A stretch of 64,000 nt of DNA. It comes from Hyphomicrobiaceae bacterium. GTDB taxonomy: Bacteria > Pseudomonadota > Alphaproteobacteria > Rhizobiales > Hyphomicrobiaceae. The position numbers were made by a program, and so were the translations under genes. Position 1 is the first letter of the stretch. Each line of letters begins with the position of its first letter. This document shows, in pieces, positions 35,652 to 43,323 of this stretch. Under the pieces are notes generated by a model. It ran no database searches and was not told the DNA's origin. It was given only the letters and a program-made list of their open reading frames with translations. The DNA lies in the NCBI GenBank assembly GCA_041397645.1, contig JAWKWE010000004.1:1550001-1614000 (forward strand), in the 5' to 3' direction.

Positions 35652-37754
35652 ATGTACGAAATGCCATTCCCCCGCTCTCCTCGCCTGGACGGCAGGGATC
35701 CCGAAGCAAAGCGCAGAGAGGTTCGCGATTATTTCCACGCCACCTTTGACCGCTACGAGCGGCTATTCGAGGTCTTGACGGGCGACGCTGCCTACTACGA
35801 GAAGCCGATCCCGCTCCGCCATCCGCTAATCTTCTACTTCGGGCACACGGCCACCTTCTTCACAAACAAGTTGGTGCTTGCAGGGCTTTTGGAATCTCGC
35901 ATCGACCCAAAGCTCGAGTCGCAATGTGCAGTCGGGGTCGACGAGATGAGTTGGGACGATCTCGACGACACGCATTATGAATGGCCTAGCGTTGAAGCCG
36001 TTCGCGCTTACCGGATGAAGGTGCGCAGTATGGTCGACGGGCTAATTGCGCACCTGCCGCTCACGTTGCCGATCAGCTGGGACAACCACTGGTGGCCCAT
36101 CCTAATGGGGATCGAGCACGAACGCATACACCTCGAAACCTCGTCGGTCCTGATCCGCCAGCATGCGCTCAAGCATGTGCGCCGTCATGCGACCTGGACA
36201 CCTTGCACTCAGGAGGCCGTCGAGCCGCCTGAGAACGAACTCATCGCAGTACCCGCCGGACAAGTGAGCATCGGCAAGGACTGGGAGAGCGATCTTTACT
36301 ACGGTTGGGACAATGAGTACGGCCGTCATGAGGCCGAGGTGCCTGCCTTCAGCGCTAGCCGCATGTTGGTGTCAAACCGCGAGTTTCTGAGCTTCGTCAA
36401 CGCCGGTGGCTACCGTGAAGAGCAATGGTGGAGCGAGGAGGGTCGCAAGTGGCGCGACTTCGCCAACGCAACCCATCCTACCTTCTGGTTGCGCGATGGT
36501 GACGAGTGGCGGCTGCGGCTGATGCTGGAAGAAACACCGATGCCTTGGAGTTGGCCCGCCGAGGTCAACTTCCACGAGGCAAAAGCTTTCTGTAACTGGC
36601 TGGCAGACAAGAAAGGCGAGCCGGTCCGTCTTCTGACCGAGGACGAATGGTACCGCCTCCGTTCAGTAACTGGCGTCAACGAGGGCACAGCTGCCAACTA
36701 CCAACTCGACCATTGGGCTTCGTCCTGCCCGGTCGACCGGTTTGCCCACGGCGATTTTTACGATGTGGTCGGCAACGTGTGGCAGTGGACGGAGACGCCC
36801 ACCTACCCATTAGCCGGCTTCCGGGTTCATCCGCTCTATGACGACTTCACTACTCCTACCTTCGATGGACGTCACAACTTAATCAAAGGCGGCTCCTGGA
36901 TCTCCTCCGGCAACGAGGCGCTTCCCGCTTCCCGCTATGCCTTTCGCCGCCACTTCTTCCAGCACGCCGGCTTCCGATATGCCGTGGGCGAACCGCCGGT
37001 GGAGCCCCCCGCCTCGCACTACGAAACGGACAAGCTCCTGTCCGAATACGCGGAATTCCACTATGGCGAGGAGTATTTCGGAGTTGCGAACTTCCCGCAG
37101 ACTCTTGCCCATGTCGCGATCGAGGCAATGGGGAAACGCCCGGCGTTGAAGGCGCTCGATCTGGGCTGCGCTGCCGGCCGATCCAGCTTCGAGCTGGCCC
37201 GCCATTTCGAGCGCGTTACCGGTATCGACTTCTCAGCCCGTTTCGTCGGTTTCGGTGCTCAGCTCGCCGAGCAGGGAGTCGCACGCTACACATTGACCGA
37301 GGAGGGCGAGCTTGTCAGCTACCATGAGTGCTCGTTGGCAAAGTTCGAACTTGACGGTGTCCGCGACAAGGTGGAGTTCCTGCAGGGCGATGCCTGCAAT
37401 TTGAAGCCGCTCTTCTCGGGCTACGACCTGATCCTTGCCGCCAATCTGATCGACCGCCTCTACAGCCCACGCAAGTTCCTTCTCGACGCGCACACGAGAT
37501 TGAACTCCGGCGGCCTTCTTATCATTGCCTCGCCATATACTTGGCTTGCCGAACACACCTCGCGCGAGGAGTGGCTCGGCGGCTTCAAGCGTGACGGCGA
37601 GAGCGTCACCACACTCGAGGGCCTGAAAGAGCTGCTAACACCGAATTTCCGACTGGTCGGAGAGCCGCGGCAGATCCCGTTCGTGATCCGCGAGACGCGG
37701 CGCAAGTTCCAGCACTCACTGTCGGAGGTGACAATCTGGGAGCGCGGCATCTGA
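35652..37754 (+). CDS. ovoA: Bifunctional ovothiol synthase: 5-histidylcysteine sulfoxide synthase plus N-methyltransferase
   Basis: A 700-residue OvoA. It joins cysteine to histidine with oxygen to give 5-histidylcysteine sulfoxide and later methylates the mercaptohistidine to make the antioxidant ovothiol A. Residues 1-180 are the DinB-like part with the iron ligands H65 (FGHTAT) and H156-x3-H160 (EHERIH). Residues 200-440 are the formylglycine-generating-enzyme-like part (GNVWQWTETP, KGGSWISSGN). Residues 490-700 form the methyltransferase (ALDLGCAAGRSS, GIDFSARF). The third step, a sulfoxide lyase (OvoB), is not adjacent. Its flanks hold short gene fragments. Confidence 0.95.
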   Translation: MYEMPFPRSPRLDGRDPEAKRREVRDYFHATFDRYERLFEVLTGDAAYYEKPIPLRHPLIFYFGHTATFFTNKLVLAGLLESRIDPKLESQCAVGVDEMSWDDLDDTHYEWPSVEAVRAYRMKVRSMVDGLIAHLPLTLPISWDNHWWPILMGIEHERIHLETSSVLIRQHALKHVRRHATWTPCTQEAVEPPENELIAVPAGQVSIGKDWESDLYYGWDNEYGRHEAEVPAFSASRMLVSNREFLSFVNAGGYREEQWWSEEGRKWRDFANATHPTFWLRDGDEWRLRLMLEETPMPWSWPAEVNFHEAKAFCNWLADKKGEPVRLLTEDEWYRLRSVTGVNEGTAANYQLDHWASSCPVDRFAHGDFYDVVGNVWQWTETPTYPLAGFRVHPLYDDFTTPTFDGRHNLIKGGSWISSGNEALPASRYAFRRHFFQHAGFRYAVGEPPVEPPASHYETDKLLSEYAEFHYGEEYFGVANFPQTLAHVAIEAMGKRPALKALDLGCAAGRSSFELARHFERVTGIDFSARFVGFGAQLAEQGVARYTLTEEGELVSYHECSLAKFELDGVRDKVEFLQGDACNLKPLFSGYDLILAANLIDRLYSPRKFLLDAHTRLNSGGLLIIASPYTWLAEHTSREEWLGGFKRDGESVTTLEGLKELLTPNFRLVGEPRQIPFVIRETRRKFQHSLSEVTIWERGI

Positions 37755-37789
37755 GCTGCGATCTGGCACGGAACGAGTGCAAGCCCGCG

Positions 37790-37944
37790 TCGGGCCATGC
37801 TGCCTCAACGTCGATGCCGCGGAAGGCTGCGACGTGGACGGCAAGCGCTAGTATAAGGCCCGCAATCGCGATTAAGCCTGCTGGTATTCGGAGATATCGA
37901 ACCGCCTTGCGACAGATTCTTATGGCGGAGTTTGCCCCGCTCAT
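37790..37944 (-). pseudogene. N-terminal fragment of a membrane protein, cut near ovoA
   Basis: The minus-strand ATG at 37944 opens MSGANSAIRICRKAVRYLR, then a helix (IPAGLIAIAGLILALAVHVAAF) and RGIDVEAAWP. This looks like the start of a multi-helix membrane protein, in which more helices should follow directly. Instead the frame runs into non-hydrophobic sequence at about 37790 and on across the end of ovoA. The likely reading is that a recombination joined ovoA-bearing DNA here and cut the gene. Confidence 0.35.
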
Positions 37945-38191
37945 TTTCGCACGGTAGTGCCATTCAATTGCGACTGGCCTCTCATCGGTAAAAGTTGTGC
38001 GAGATCGCACCCCGTCGTGCCCATTGACCCCAACGGACGCACTGCGGAGGCGCAACAGATGTGTTGCATCAAGGAATCAATCTCGGCAGCACAGCGGTTG
38101 ATGCGACTCTGAGTTTCGTGTTTGTCATCGCGCCGCCTTTGCATCCGGAAAATGTCCGGGGAGCGCACAACGAACCATCGAATTAATCTAG

Positions 38192-38557
38192 TTACTGCCC
38201 GGTCTGCAATAAATCGGGGTACGCAGAGCCGTTTGGCCCGATTTCGCTTATTGCAGCTTTACAACTCAACTGAACCACAATCCGACACGGATTGGGGTCG
38301 TGGGGTGCCATGCAGTTTTTCACCTTGAGCCACTCTCCGTAGACAGTCGCGGCCTGTGCGTTGAACTGATAGAGCGCTTCTCCGTGAAATTCGTGCTTGA
38401 GCGCTTCAACCATCTTGCTGGCTCTGACGCCCGGGCAAACTTCGGCGGCCCCAAGAGCTTGCGCGTAGCGAGCACCGGCTTCACGCGGAGTATGCTCTGC
38501 TGCCAACGAATAGGTAGGAAACAAAACGAGCGTTATGATCTGTGCCAATTTCCACAT
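38192..38557 (-). CDS. Small exported hypothetical protein with conserved-looking cysteines
   Basis: A 121-residue protein with a signal peptide (MWKLAQIITLVLFPTYSLA) and a mature part containing four cysteines (EVCPG, NCMAPHDPNPC, LSC). It probably folds in the periplasm with disulfides. Its single clean frame and the signal support it. It lies just downstream of chrR in the same direction, about 80 bp away, so it could be part of the RpoE-ChrR stress operon, though no function is known. Confidence 0.6.
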   Translation of the reverse strand: MWKLAQIITLVLFPTYSLAAEHTPREAGARYAQALGAAEVCPGVRASKMVEALKHEFHGEALYQFNAQAATVYGEWLKVKNCMAPHDPNPCRIVVQLSCKAAISEIGPNGSAYPDLLQTGQ

Positions 38558-38639
38558 GCCTAACCTCTAGCTTCTCACCTGTGATTGTCTTCGAACGAGA
38601 ATTGCTATCAACCGGCACTCGAGGGGTGTCGCATCGGCC

Positions 38640-39233
38640 TCAGCTCACCGGAGCTTCCCAAGCAGCGAGACAGACACATGCTCTTCCTTCTCCAGCCGTC
38701 ATTGGGCGGCTTTCAGCCTCTTCGAACTCTATGACATCGCCCCCCCCGTAGCGTTCTTGTCCATCGGATAACTCACCCTGTAGAACCATAATGATCTTCG
38801 AGCCCATGTGCCGTTTGTGGGGCAGATTGAAGCCAGAAGCGATTTTGAAGAGACAGAGTGAGCCGTTGGAATGCTGTGCAAGAGGGATGGGGAATTGCCA
38901 GACTCCCTGAGAGGCATGTAGCCATGCGACGTCGTTCAGCGACCGTCCGACGAATTGCTGCAACGGCTCGGGCACATCACTTATTAGCTGCTCTCGCGCG
39001 TCGACGGCAACTGACGACTTTGCCTGTCTTGGAAGGAGCATTTCCGATTCGAGAGGCTCGGGATGCACCTCTTCAAGTAAAGCAGCGCCGATTAAATCCA
39101 AATCTGCGAGCTCGCTTCTGCACCGCGAACACATTGACATGTGGCTGGCCATAACGGCGGCTAGCGACTCAGGCATGCTGCCCGCGGCGCAGCTCATTAA
39201 GTACTCGGGCGCGGGATGGTGCTTAATCGTCAT
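38640..39233 (-). CDS. chrR: ChrR-type zinc anti-sigma factor with cupin domain
   Basis: A 197-residue anti-sigma factor. The N-terminal zinc anti-sigma domain has H31-x3-C35-x2-C38 (HMSMCSRC) and an early HH pair. The C-terminal cupin-like domain (about residues 80-190) carries HKRHMGSKIIMVLQGE and GGGDVIEF. In Rhodobacter, ChrR holds RpoE until singlet oxygen or organic peroxides trigger release. I use the ATG at 39233, which overlaps the end of the sigma gene by 11 bp, so the pair is translationally coupled. Confidence 0.9.
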   Translation of the reverse strand: MTIKHHPAPEYLMSCAAGSMPESLAAVMASHMSMCSRCRSELADLDLIGAALLEEVHPEPLESEMLLPRQAKSSVAVDAREQLISDVPEPLQQFVGRSLNDVAWLHASQGVWQFPIPLAQHSNGSLCLFKIASGFNLPHKRHMGSKIIMVLQGELSDGQERYGGGDVIEFEEAESRPMTAGEGRACVCLAAWEAPVS

Positions 39234-39774
39234 GGTCGCACGCTCCAACAGCGCCGCGAAGCTTGATGTAGGCCAAGCGAATCCGTGACTTGACCGTACC
39301 TATCGGTAAGCCCAGCTTTTGGGCGATCGCGCTGTGAGACAACCCTTCGACAAATGATAGTACAATAATTTCCCGTTGATCGGAGGGTAGTCCATCGAGT
39401 GCGATTTTGATGCTCAATCTCTGCTGTTCTATCGATAAAACTTCATCAGGTAACTTGGCCGCACTTGCTTCATCTATAAAATGATGGTCCTCCAACGCGA
39501 CCCATGTCTTTTCCCTACGCAGCCGGTCTATTCTTAGATTACGTGCAATCGCAAAAATCCAGGCCGGAACATTGCCTTTCTCACGCGAATATTGACCGGC
39601 CTTATGCCAGACCATCAGCATGGTTTCTTGCGCAAGCTCTTCCGCAGTGGCGGCATTCGTCCCTTGCCGCATCATAAAGCCCTTTACCAGAGGCCCGTAT
39701 TTCTCGAAGAGCTCGCGAAACGCTTGGGAATCCCTTCGGTCGGCGACGCGTTCAAGATTTTCGTGATCCGACAT
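39223..39774 (-). CDS. rpoE: ECF RNA polymerase sigma factor, RpoE of the ChrR-linked group
   Basis: A 183-residue ECF sigma factor. Region 2 is seen as FRELFEKYGPLVKGFMMRQG through AWIFAIARNLRIDRLRRE, and region 4 as LPSDQREIIVLSFVEGLSHSAIAQKLGLPIGTVKSRI. I chose the ATG at 39774 (MSDHENLERV) over an earlier frame start at 39894, because a plausible RpoE-type promoter lies between them and homologues begin here. Its gene is followed by chrR. By analogy it controls the response to singlet oxygen and peroxides and probably its own operon. Confidence 0.9.
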   Translation of the reverse strand: MSDHENLERVADRRDSQAFRELFEKYGPLVKGFMMRQGTNAATAEELAQETMLMVWHKAGQYSREKGNVPAWIFAIARNLRIDRLRREKTWVALEDHHFIDEASAAKLPDEVLSIEQQRLSIKIALDGLPSDQREIIVLSFVEGLSHSAIAQKLGLPIGTVKSRIRLAYIKLRGAVGACDHDD

Positions 39775-39797
39775 TTCAATCAAATCTTTAGTATCGG

Positions 39798-39826
39798 TCT
39801 TAGCGGCGGCAGGAAGACCTTGTTCA
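39798..39826 (-). promoter_or_regulatory. Possible autoregulated RpoE promoter of rpoE-chrR
   Basis: On the minus strand TGAACA (39826-39821) is followed by 18 bp and a perfect TAAGA (39802-39798). The -10 and spacing match the RpoE consensus TGATCC-N18-TAAGA; the -35 matches four of six bases. Transcription would start about 17 bp before the rpoE ATG at 39774. Confidence 0.4.
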
Positions 39827-39928
39827 AGCCGGCCATGATTATCAGCGTTTGGTCTGAGTGTAAGCAGATTAGCGCTGTCGTCACCATACGCCAATCGACA
39901 GTTTCCCTACTCTTGCAGAACCCAAGAG

Positions 39929-39957
39929 TGATCCGACTGGGCAAATGCCACGTAAGA
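39929..39957 (+). promoter_or_regulatory. Perfect RpoE (ChrR-group) promoter, plus strand
   Basis: TGATCC (39929-39934), an exact 18-bp spacer and TAAGA (39953-39957) match the published consensus of ChrR-controlled RpoE promoters at every position. It points away from rpoE, so rpoE and this promoter are divergent. Its start site would be near 39964. What it transcribes is either a short RNA ending near 40037 or a leader for the 66-codon gene at 40141. Confidence 0.75.
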
Positions 39958-39963
39958 GGGATC

Positions 39964-40037
39964 GTCTGGTCAACTGTTGGATCCAGCCTTCCCGATGAAA
40001 CTTGAGGGACGCGTCTTGCCACGGTCCCCCTTTTTTC
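39964..40037 (+). ncRNA. Candidate RpoE-dependent small RNA (about 74 nt)
   Basis: The interval runs from the predicted start of the perfect RpoE promoter to a T-run. No long gene fits inside; only a 24-codon frame begins at the ATG near 39996 and runs past the terminator. The RNA could form a 5' stem (CTGG with CCAG) and a terminal hairpin, leaving a CCUUCCC stretch single-stranded, which could pair with ribosome sites. Existence as an RNA is inference from promoter and terminator spacing. Confidence 0.45.
40006..40037 (+). terminator. Intrinsic terminator-like hairpin with T-run
   Basis: GGGAC (40006-40010) pairs with GTCCC (40024-40028). An inner CGT/ACG adds three pairs with one bulged G, closing a six-base loop. 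CCTTTTTTC follows directly (40029-40037). Stem and T-run together fit a factor-independent terminator on the plus strand. Confidence 0.55.
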
Positions 40038-40140
40038 TGATTCAAACAGTTCGATTTATTACAGGCTGAATTGCCATGTGAACCGGAAAACAGAGAAATA
40101 GGCCGCGTGCGCCTCGCATAAACGAATTTATGGGTCCACC

Positions 40141-40341
40141 ATGCTAGCAATTTTTGTATCGGCTTGCTTGATCAATGATCCTTCGATTTGCCGGGACTTT
40201 CGAATTCCCATCGATAGCGCCGAAGATCCGATAGGCTGCGTAAACTTTGCCCCGCTTCATTTTGGTAACTGGGCTGAAGAGCATCCCGGCTGGAAAATAT
40301 TGCGCTGGCGCTGTGGTTCCTCCAGCGAAGAAAAAATATAA
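40141..40341 (+). CDS. Small conserved-type hypothetical protein
   Basis: A 66-residue protein beginning MLAIFVSACLINDPSICRDF and ending in WAEEHPGWKILRWRC. Its cysteine spacing and the ending resemble a family of small alphaproteobacterial hypothetical proteins that I recall but cannot name. There is no strong ribosome site. It is the first gene downstream of the perfect RpoE promoter, about 177 nt away, so it may belong to the oxidative-stress regulon if transcription passes the intervening hairpin. Confidence 0.55.
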   Translation: MLAIFVSACLINDPSICRDFRIPIDSAEDPIGCVNFAPLHFGNWAEEHPGWKILRWRCGSSSEEKI

Positions 40342-40651
40342 TGATGTGAAGACAGCCGACTCCGGCAAAATGGAATTCGACATTGTACGCTCCACTCGCT
40401 TGCTGCGATTATTGTCGGTTGATGGCCCGACGCGGACTCAGCGGCGAAAACGACCTCGGCTGCTTTCGAGCAACGAGCGGTCACGCATCAAGTAGAAGCC
40501 GCGCACTTTGGCTGCGTCCGCTGCAATGACTATCGCGTCAATCGAACACTCAACATCATTGCGGCTGCAAAATAGCCGTATCATTCGGCCGGGTCATGAA
40601 CTTGTAGAGCAGCGACGAAGTCAGCCGCTGCACCACGTATTTGAGGCCGCT
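40342..40651. other. Intergenic region
   Basis: About 310 bp between the small RpoE-linked gene and the convergent SPW-repeat gene. I see no coding frame, repeat or operator worth naming. Confidence 0.3.
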
Positions 40652-41023
40652 TTACGTGCTGAAGGCTTGTTGTAAGTTCGGTTCAGGCTTGTGCAAGCTA
40701 CACACAACCAAGACAGCTGCTCCATTCGCCAAATAGTAGAAAGCATCGAGACCTTCGAAGCCAAATACGATTGGCGCGGCAATGAAAAGCAGTCCGACAG
40801 AAATGTCGACGAGCAGGTGGAACCAGTATGGCAGAACGCGTATGACGCCCAACTCGTGGTCGGTGAACAGCGTGAGGATCAGGGCTGCTACACCGGTCCC
40901 GACCGCGAGCCATCTTGCCAGCGGGTTGGACATGCCCAGTCCGAGAACGAACGGCAATGCCATGAGGCTCAGTGCAACCGGATAGTCCAGGTAGGCATGC
41001 ATGGTTCTGGTAACGAAACGCAT
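40652..41023 (-). CDS. SPW-repeat family membrane protein
   Basis: A 123-residue protein with four hydrophobic helices. MHAYLDYPVALSLMALPFVLG and WFHLLVDISVGLLFIAAPIVFG form two similar halves, the arrangement of SPW-repeat proteins. Function unknown. It follows the YHS gene in the same orientation after a gap of 64 bp that contains a GGCTGCG/CGCAGCC hairpin. Confidence 0.75.
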   Translation of the reverse strand: MRFVTRTMHAYLDYPVALSLMALPFVLGLGMSNPLARWLAVGTGVAALILTLFTDHELGVIRVLPYWFHLLVDISVGLLFIAAPIVFGFEGLDAFYYLANGAAVLVVCSLHKPEPNLQQAFST

Positions 41024-41049
41024 CGGATTTCTCCATTTATTTGCATGAC

Positions 41050-41074
41050 GGCTGCGCCGGGGGCCGACGCAGCC
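41050..41074 (-). terminator. Hairpin after the YHS gene
   Basis: GGCTGCG (41050-41056) pairs perfectly with CGCAGCC (41068-41074) around an 11-base loop, 14 bp past the stop of the minus-strand YHS gene. No T-run follows. Confidence 0.35.
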
Positions 41075-41087
41075 GCAGGTCCATGCT

Positions 41088-41597
41088 TCAGTTGATCTCT
41101 GAGGGCTGTTTGTCCTTAATACCAGGCCAGTTGGCCTCAGCCTTCTTGATCGCCCCGGGAATATCCTTCAGCCATGTCTGCTGAATGCCGCTGTCGAGGT
41201 TGAGATAGAGCTTGCCGTCGACGACCTTCCAGAAATTCGGATCGCCGTCGAATTTGGCGCCGACCGAGACGCCGTAAGCGCAGTAACCGCCATAAGCTGG
41301 CTCGAACTTCGCAGGATTGGCTTTGAAGGTGTCGAGATTTGCCTTGCTGGCGAAGCGATACGTCGCCTCTTTGTGAACAGTGGCGAATTCGGCCGCGCCG
41401 CGGACAGGCTTGCCTTCCGTCTGGTAGGCTACGACATCGTAGCCATGAACGGCGAGGCCAGGGGCAGGCTTGCCATCCGCCAGTACAAGTCCGGCCGTCG
41501 TGTTGACGTCCGGGCCGGCGAGAGCGGGGACGACCGCTCCTCCAAAGATGGCGCTCGACAAAGCGAGGGTCGCGAGCAGTGCTTTCTTCTTGATCAT
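41088..41597 (-). CDS. Exported YHS-domain protein
   Basis: A 169-residue protein with a signal peptide (MIKKKALLATLALSSAIFGGAVVPALAG). Its YHS-type domain shows AVHGYDVVAYQTEGKPV, YRFASKANLDTFKANPAKFEPAYGGYCAYG and a C-terminal GKLYLNLD block. YHS domains often bind metals or small redox ligands. The ATG at 41597 begins directly with the signal; the longer frame is not needed. It lies in a minus-strand row with the AhpD-like and SPW genes. Confidence 0.85.
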   Translation of the reverse strand: MIKKKALLATLALSSAIFGGAVVPALAGPDVNTTAGLVLADGKPAPGLAVHGYDVVAYQTEGKPVRGAAEFATVHKEATYRFASKANLDTFKANPAKFEPAYGGYCAYGVSVGAKFDGDPNFWKVVDGKLYLNLDSGIQQTWLKDIPGAIKKAEANWPGIKDKQPSEIN

Positions 41598-41723
41598 GTT
41601 GGGTCTCCTAGTTTTGAGTTCATTGCTGTTGAAGCTCCGCGACCAATCCTGACTTCGGCTGCGGTCGATCATTCCTGCCGCAACGTCCTAACAGTCAGGA
41701 CGGAGGCTGCGCCGACCCGCCGG

Positions 41724-42275
41724 TCACGCAGCTTTGCGCGGTGACACGGCGGGGAAGTCGATTTCGGTAAGGGCAACCTCGTTGACGTAGTTCGTCAGCG
41801 TGTTGAGAGCGACGTGCAGGACGATCTCGACCAGCTGCGCATCGTCGAAACCGGCTGCCTTGACGGCAGCAACATCAGCGTCGCTGACACGGCCGCGCTC
41901 ACGCACGACAGTTGCGGCGAAGCGCACGGCGGCCTCGGCCTTGGGATCGTTGGACGATCCGTTTCGATTGGCCGTCAATTCTGCGTCGTCCAGCTTGGCG
42001 ACATGCCGCGCGAGATAGGAGTGTGCAGACAGGCAATAACTGCAGCCGTTGATCTCCGCGACAGCCAGCGCAATGCGCTCGTGCGTCTTCGGATCGAGGT
42101 CACCCGTCGTCAGAGAGTCCATCATTGCGAAATACCCGCGCAACGCTGCCGGGCTGTTTGCTATGACCCTGAACAGGTTGGGGACCGAGCCGAGTTTTTT
42201 CTTGGCATCTTCGAGCAGCGACCTGGCGGCCTCCGGGGCCTCGGCGATCGAGGCAATGGTCTTGATACGGGTCAT
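41724..42275 (-). CDS. AhpD/carboxymuconolactone-decarboxylase-type peroxidase-related protein
   Basis: A 183-residue all-helical protein with the active motif GCSYCLSAHSYLAR (C-x2-C followed by H) near residue 77 and ALAVAEINGCSYC in front. This is the AhpD-like redox centre used for alkylhydroperoxide reduction. The upstream half (KKLGSVPNLFRVIANSPAALRGYFAM) is typical of peroxidase-related members. It is divergent from a LysR gene 126 bp away, a common arrangement for LysR control. Confidence 0.88.
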   Translation of the reverse strand: MTRIKTIASIAEAPEAARSLLEDAKKKLGSVPNLFRVIANSPAALRGYFAMMDSLTTGDLDPKTHERIALAVAEINGCSYCLSAHSYLARHVAKLDDAELTANRNGSSNDPKAEAAVRFAATVVRERGRVSDADVAAVKAAGFDDAQLVEIVLHVALNTLTNYVNEVALTEIDFPAVSPRKAA

Positions 42276-42401
42276 GGGCCTTTGGTCTCCGAGTGGTTTG
42301 AAACGCGGCCTAATTGGCCAATGCCCACTACATGGACTATTCCAAAAAAACGCACTATTCTGTAATTATGAGAACCATTGTTCCATTATCGGAAGGATAA
42401 G

Positions 42402-43304
42402 ATGGATCGCCTCGAATCCATGTCTGCGTTCATCGCCGTCGTCGAAGCAGGAGGTTTCTCCGCTGCCGCGCGGCACCTGCACGTTCCATTGGCAACAGTG
42501 AGTCGAAGGGTGTCAGAGCTCGAAGACCACCTTCGTGTGCAATTGCTGATCAGAACGACCCGCTCTGTCGCGCTCACCGAGACCGGCCAGCGCTACTACG
42601 AGACTGCGCGACGGTTGCTGGAAGAATTGGGAGAAGCGGAACGACAGGTGGCGGGCGAGTACACGGCCCCGCGCGGGGAGCTGCGCATTGCGGCGCCCGT
42701 TAGTCTGGGTCGGATCTACCTCGCGCCCATTATCACAGAATTCCTGCGCGCCTATCCCGAGGTCGATGTCGCACTTCAATTGGGTGACGAGGTGATCAAC
42801 CTGGCCGACGAGGGTATCGACATTACCCTACGCGTCGGCGATCTACCCGACAGCAGCCTGAAGGCCATTCCTCTTGGAGAAATCCGCCGCGTCGTTTGTG
42901 CTAGCTCTTCCTATCTCAAAAGCGCACCATCCATGTCATCACCCGACGATCTGAGGCGTCACGCTTGCATCACGTTCACGGCCATTGAAGCGGTGCATGA
43001 ATGGAGCTTTCGGATTGGAAGGACTGTGAAGCGCATACCGGTGCGCTCGCGCTTATCCGCTAGTGCGGCCGATGCGGCGGCGGACGCCGCTGCTGCCGGG
43101 CTTGGTGTCACGCGTCTTCTTTGCTACCAGGCGCTTCCAGCGATCAAAGCCAGAAAGTTGAAACTTATCCTGCGGGACTTTGAGCCGCCACCCACGCCGG
43201 TCAGCTTTGTCTATCGAGGCGGGCGGACCATGCCCCAAAAGCTCAGAGCCTTCATCGACTTCGCCGCGCCTCGAATGAGGTCTCGCCTTGTCTTCGATCC
43301 GTAA
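42402..43304 (+). CDS. LysR-family transcriptional regulator
   Basis: A 300-residue LysR protein: an N-terminal winged helix (MDRLESMSAFIAVVEAGGFSAAARHL, then ATVSRRVSELEDHL) and a periplasmic-binding-type effector domain starting near residue 90 (GELRIAAPVSLGRIYLAP). GGAAGGA precedes the ATG at 42402. It is divergent from the AhpD-like gene and is the natural candidate regulator of the AhpD/YHS/SPW row. The short intergenic region has two ACTATTC copies (42333 and 42354 area), too weak to call a binding site. Confidence 0.9.
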   Translation: MDRLESMSAFIAVVEAGGFSAAARHLHVPLATVSRRVSELEDHLRVQLLIRTTRSVALTETGQRYYETARRLLEELGEAERQVAGEYTAPRGELRIAAPVSLGRIYLAPIITEFLRAYPEVDVALQLGDEVINLADEGIDITLRVGDLPDSSLKAIPLGEIRRVVCASSSYLKSAPSMSSPDDLRRHACITFTAIEAVHEWSFRIGRTVKRIPVRSRLSASAADAAADAAAAGLGVTRLLCYQALPAIKARKLKLILRDFEPPPTPVSFVYRGGRTMPQKLRAFIDFAAPRMRSRLVFDP

Positions 43305-43323
43305 TCGCCCGGACGTCAACCTG

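Noticed and set aside
42276..42401. LysR binding site in the divergent region
   Set aside because: Two short ACTATTC copies exist, but there is no clear T-N11-A inverted repeat at a useful position.
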